Positions 62,182-64,000 of a stretch of DNA of 64,000 nucleotides are shown piece by piece. The stretch's first letter is position 1, and the number at the start of each line of letters is the position of its first letter. The notes beneath the pieces were generated by a model. The model searched no databases, had not been told where the DNA came from, and saw only the letters and a list, made by a program, of their open reading frames with translations. Both the position numbers and the translations under genes were made by a program. Source of the DNA: Delftia tsuruhatensis (GTDB lineage: Bacteria > Pseudomonadota > Gammaproteobacteria > Burkholderiales > Burkholderiaceae_C); the NCBI RefSeq assembly GCF_903815225.1, contig NZ_LR813084.1, positions 1,344,501 to 1,408,500 of the forward strand, written 5' to 3'.

Positions 62182-64000
62182 ATGAACAGCATCACCGGCT
62201 ACAGCGACAAGATCAGCGTGGCGGCGGGCGAGACCATTGCGTTCAAGGTGAGCGCACGGCCCGCCCGGCCCTACGGGGCGCGGCTTGTCCGCATCATCCA
62301 TGGCGACATGAACCCGCAGGGACCGGGCTACAAGGAGGAGCACATTCCCAGCAGCATCGAGCGGACCTACGACGGGCGCGAACAGCGCATCCACTGCGGC
62401 TCCTTCGCCTGGGTCGGCGGCAACCGCCATGTCGCGCGGCTGGGCGCGATGACGCTGCAGGCCATCGTCTGGCCGACCCAGCCCGGCGGCCGGGCGCAGA
62501 CCGTCATGTGCCTGTGGAATCCCCAGACGCAGCATGGCGTGCGGCTGGACATCAATGCGCGCGGCGAACTGGAGGCCGTGCTGGCCGGCGCGGGCGGGAC
62601 CGAGATCCTGGCCAGCGGCAAGCCCCTGCTGGCGCGCGAATGGTATTCGGTGGCGCTGTCCATCGATGCGGAGCAGGGCACGGTCACGCTGCGCCAGATC
62701 CCGCACCGCGTCTACGCCAGGGTCGACGACGCGGCCTGCGTGCAGCAGCGCATGGCGGCGCCGGCCCTGGATGCGCAGACCCTGCTGGGCTTTGCCGCGA
62801 CGCCGGCGCTGGCCGACGGGCGCGTCGTGGGCCGGGCGCTGATGAACGGCAAGATCGACCGGCCCCGGCTCAGCGCCCGTGCGCTGGACGAGGCCGGGAT
62901 CCGCGCGCTGGAGGACCCCTGCTTTGCCGGCATGCGCACGCATGGCGTGGTGGGCGTATGGGATTTCTCGCGCCGCATGGAATCCGAGACCATCGAGGAC
63001 ATCAGCGGCAACCAGCTGCATGGCCGCACGGTGAACCTGCCGGTGCGCGCCATGAAGGGCGCCAACTGGACCGGCGAGGAAATGAACTGGCGCCATGCGC
63101 CACGCGAGTACGGCGCCATGCACTTCCATGATGATGCCGTGCACGACGCGGGCTGGGACACCGATTTCTCGCTGACCGTGCCCGAATCGCTGCCGTCCGG
63201 CCTGTACGCGGCCCACCTGCGCTGCGGCGACGACGAGGAATTCATTCCCTTCGTCGTGCGCCCCGTGCCCGGCAGGACGCGCCACCGCATCGCCTACCTG
63301 GTGCCCACGGCCAGCTACATGGCCTATGCCAACGAGCACATGCCCACCGATGCGCCGCTGGCGCAGTTGCTGACCGACCAGGTGGCCATCCTGCGCAAGA
63401 ACGACCTGTTCCTCGGCGAGCAGCGCGAATACGGCAACTCCTGCTACGACGTGCATAGCGACGGCGCGGGCGTCTGCTATACCTCGCGGCTGCGGCCCAT
63501 CCTGAACATGCGGCCGAAGTACCGTTCCTGGCTGGGCGGACGCGGTTCGGCGCTGTGGCAGTTCAACGCCGACACGCATGTGATCGACTGGCTGGAGGCG
63601 CTGGGCTACGGCTTCGACTGCCTGTCCGACGAAGACCTGCACTACCAGGGCGAGGCGGCCTTGGGCGACCACGATGTGCTGATCACCAGCAGCCACTCCG
63701 AATACTGGTCCAAGGAGATGTGGGACGCCGTGGACGCTTTCCGCGCGCGCGGCGGGCGCATCATGTCCATGGGCGGCAACACCTGGTACTGGCGCGTGGC
63801 CTTCAATCCGGTGGTGCCGGGCGTGATGGAGGTGCGCCGCAACGAGGACGGCACCCGCGCCTGGGCGGCCGAGCCCGGCGAGTACTACCACAGCTTCACC
63901 GGCGAGTACGGCGGGCTGTGGCGACGCCAGGGCCGCGCGCCGCAGATGATCGCCGGCAATGGCTTCATCGCGCAGGGTTTCGATGACTCTTCCTACTTCC
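62182..64000 (+). CDS. N,N-dimethylformamidase large subunit (cut by right edge)
   Basis: 606 codons visible of about 760. GGGGGAGA precedes ATG 62182. An N-terminal lectin-like beta domain (about 1-290) is followed by the catalytic part. The published Paracoccus enzyme has an unusual two-Tyr, one-carboxylate mononuclear iron site; candidates here are Tyr379 or Tyr382 (TASYMAYANEH), Tyr422 (SCYDVHSDGAGV) and Glu507 (SSHSEYW). Cytoplasmic, no signal peptide. Substrate range could include related formamides. Confidence 0.85.
   Translation, partial: MNSITGYSDKISVAAGETIAFKVSARPARPYGARLVRIIHGDMNPQGPGYKEEHIPSSIERTYDGREQRIHCGSFAWVGGNRHVARLGAMTLQAIVWPTQPGGRAQTVMCLWNPQTQHGVRLDINARGELEAVLAGAGGTEILASGKPLLAREWYSVALSIDAEQGTVTLRQIPHRVYARVDDAACVQQRMAAPALDAQTLLGFAATPALADGRVVGRALMNGKIDRPRLSARALDEAGIRALEDPCFAGMRTHGVVGVWDFSRRMESETIEDISGNQLHGRTVNLPVRAMKGANWTGEEMNWRHAPREYGAMHFHDDAVHDAGWDTDFSLTVPESLPSGLYAAHLRCGDDEEFIPFVVRPVPGRTRHRIAYLVPTASYMAYANEHMPTDAPLAQLLTDQVAILRKNDLFLGEQREYGNSCYDVHSDGAGVCYTSRLRPILNMRPKYRSWLGGRGSALWQFNADTHVIDWLEALGYGFDCLSDEDLHYQGEAALGDHDVLITSSHSEYWSKEMWDAVDAFRARGGRIMSMGGNTWYWRVAFNPVVPGVMEVRRNEDGTRAWAAEPGEYYHSFTGEYGGLWRRQGRAPQMIAGNGFIAQGFDDSSYF

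Overview
The window reads as chromosomal DNA of a high-GC betaproteobacterium of the Comamonadaceae type (Delftia, Acidovorax or Comamonas-like). This rests on gene content and local order: hrcA next to nadK-recN, ribF-ileS-lspA, lolC-lolD beside rpfE-recJ, several soluble and membrane chemoreceptors, TctA/TctB transport genes, and a dimethylformamidase gene pair at the right edge. The family assignment is inferred from this reading only, not from a database search.

Layout. 1-1990: recN (cut by the left edge) and nadK, both leftward. 2001-9523: a complete-looking integrated filamentous phage (inovirus). It has a leftward repressor, ssDNA-binding protein, major coat protein, several tiny membrane proteins, pIII-like, pVI-like and pI/Zot-like proteins, an HUH replication protein, a ribbon-helix-helix protein and a small serine recombinase. 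It sits exactly in the short divergent gap between nadK and hrcA. 9532-10957: hrcA and two tRNA genes with terminators. 10985-15885: a leftward regulatory operon (response regulator, LysM/FecR protein, CHASE2 histidine kinase). 15980-31836: housekeeping and signalling genes (trpS, M50 protease, three chemoreceptors, YciO-like and PHP proteins, rpfE-recJ, lolCD, TatD, a deoxyinosine glycosylase, a methyltransferase). 31929-43984: a GspE/PilB-type ATPase, tctBA, DUF3422, an SDR, a GGDEF-EAL protein, an EamA transporter, a quinone reductase and a Nudix enzyme. 43996-52545: a Na/Pi cotransporter, ribF-ileS-lspA, an HNH nuclease and a TPR-methyltransferase. 52647-59517: two tandem paralogous 7TMR-DISM histidine kinases, a divergent response regulator and an IPTL-CTERM surface protein. 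59640-64000: a bestrophin-like channel, then an AraC regulator and both dimethylformamidase subunits, the large one cut by the right edge.

The most interesting signal is at the phage ends. The imperfect direct repeat TACATCAYTAAA marks attL (2001) and attR (9512). The attL copy overlaps the 3' end of the phage repressor gene. Rejoining the ends on paper into a circle removes the repressor stop codon: the frame runs on 30 codons and ends in a 4-base ATGA overlap with the start of a small membrane-protein gene. That extension contains a strong intrinsic terminator. Integration would therefore truncate the repressor and place the presumably essential nadK 9 bases behind it. This resembles the integration-dependent immunity known in some tailed mycobacteriophages, here in a filamentous phage with a serine recombinase. 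It is a prediction from sequence, not a demonstrated mechanism.
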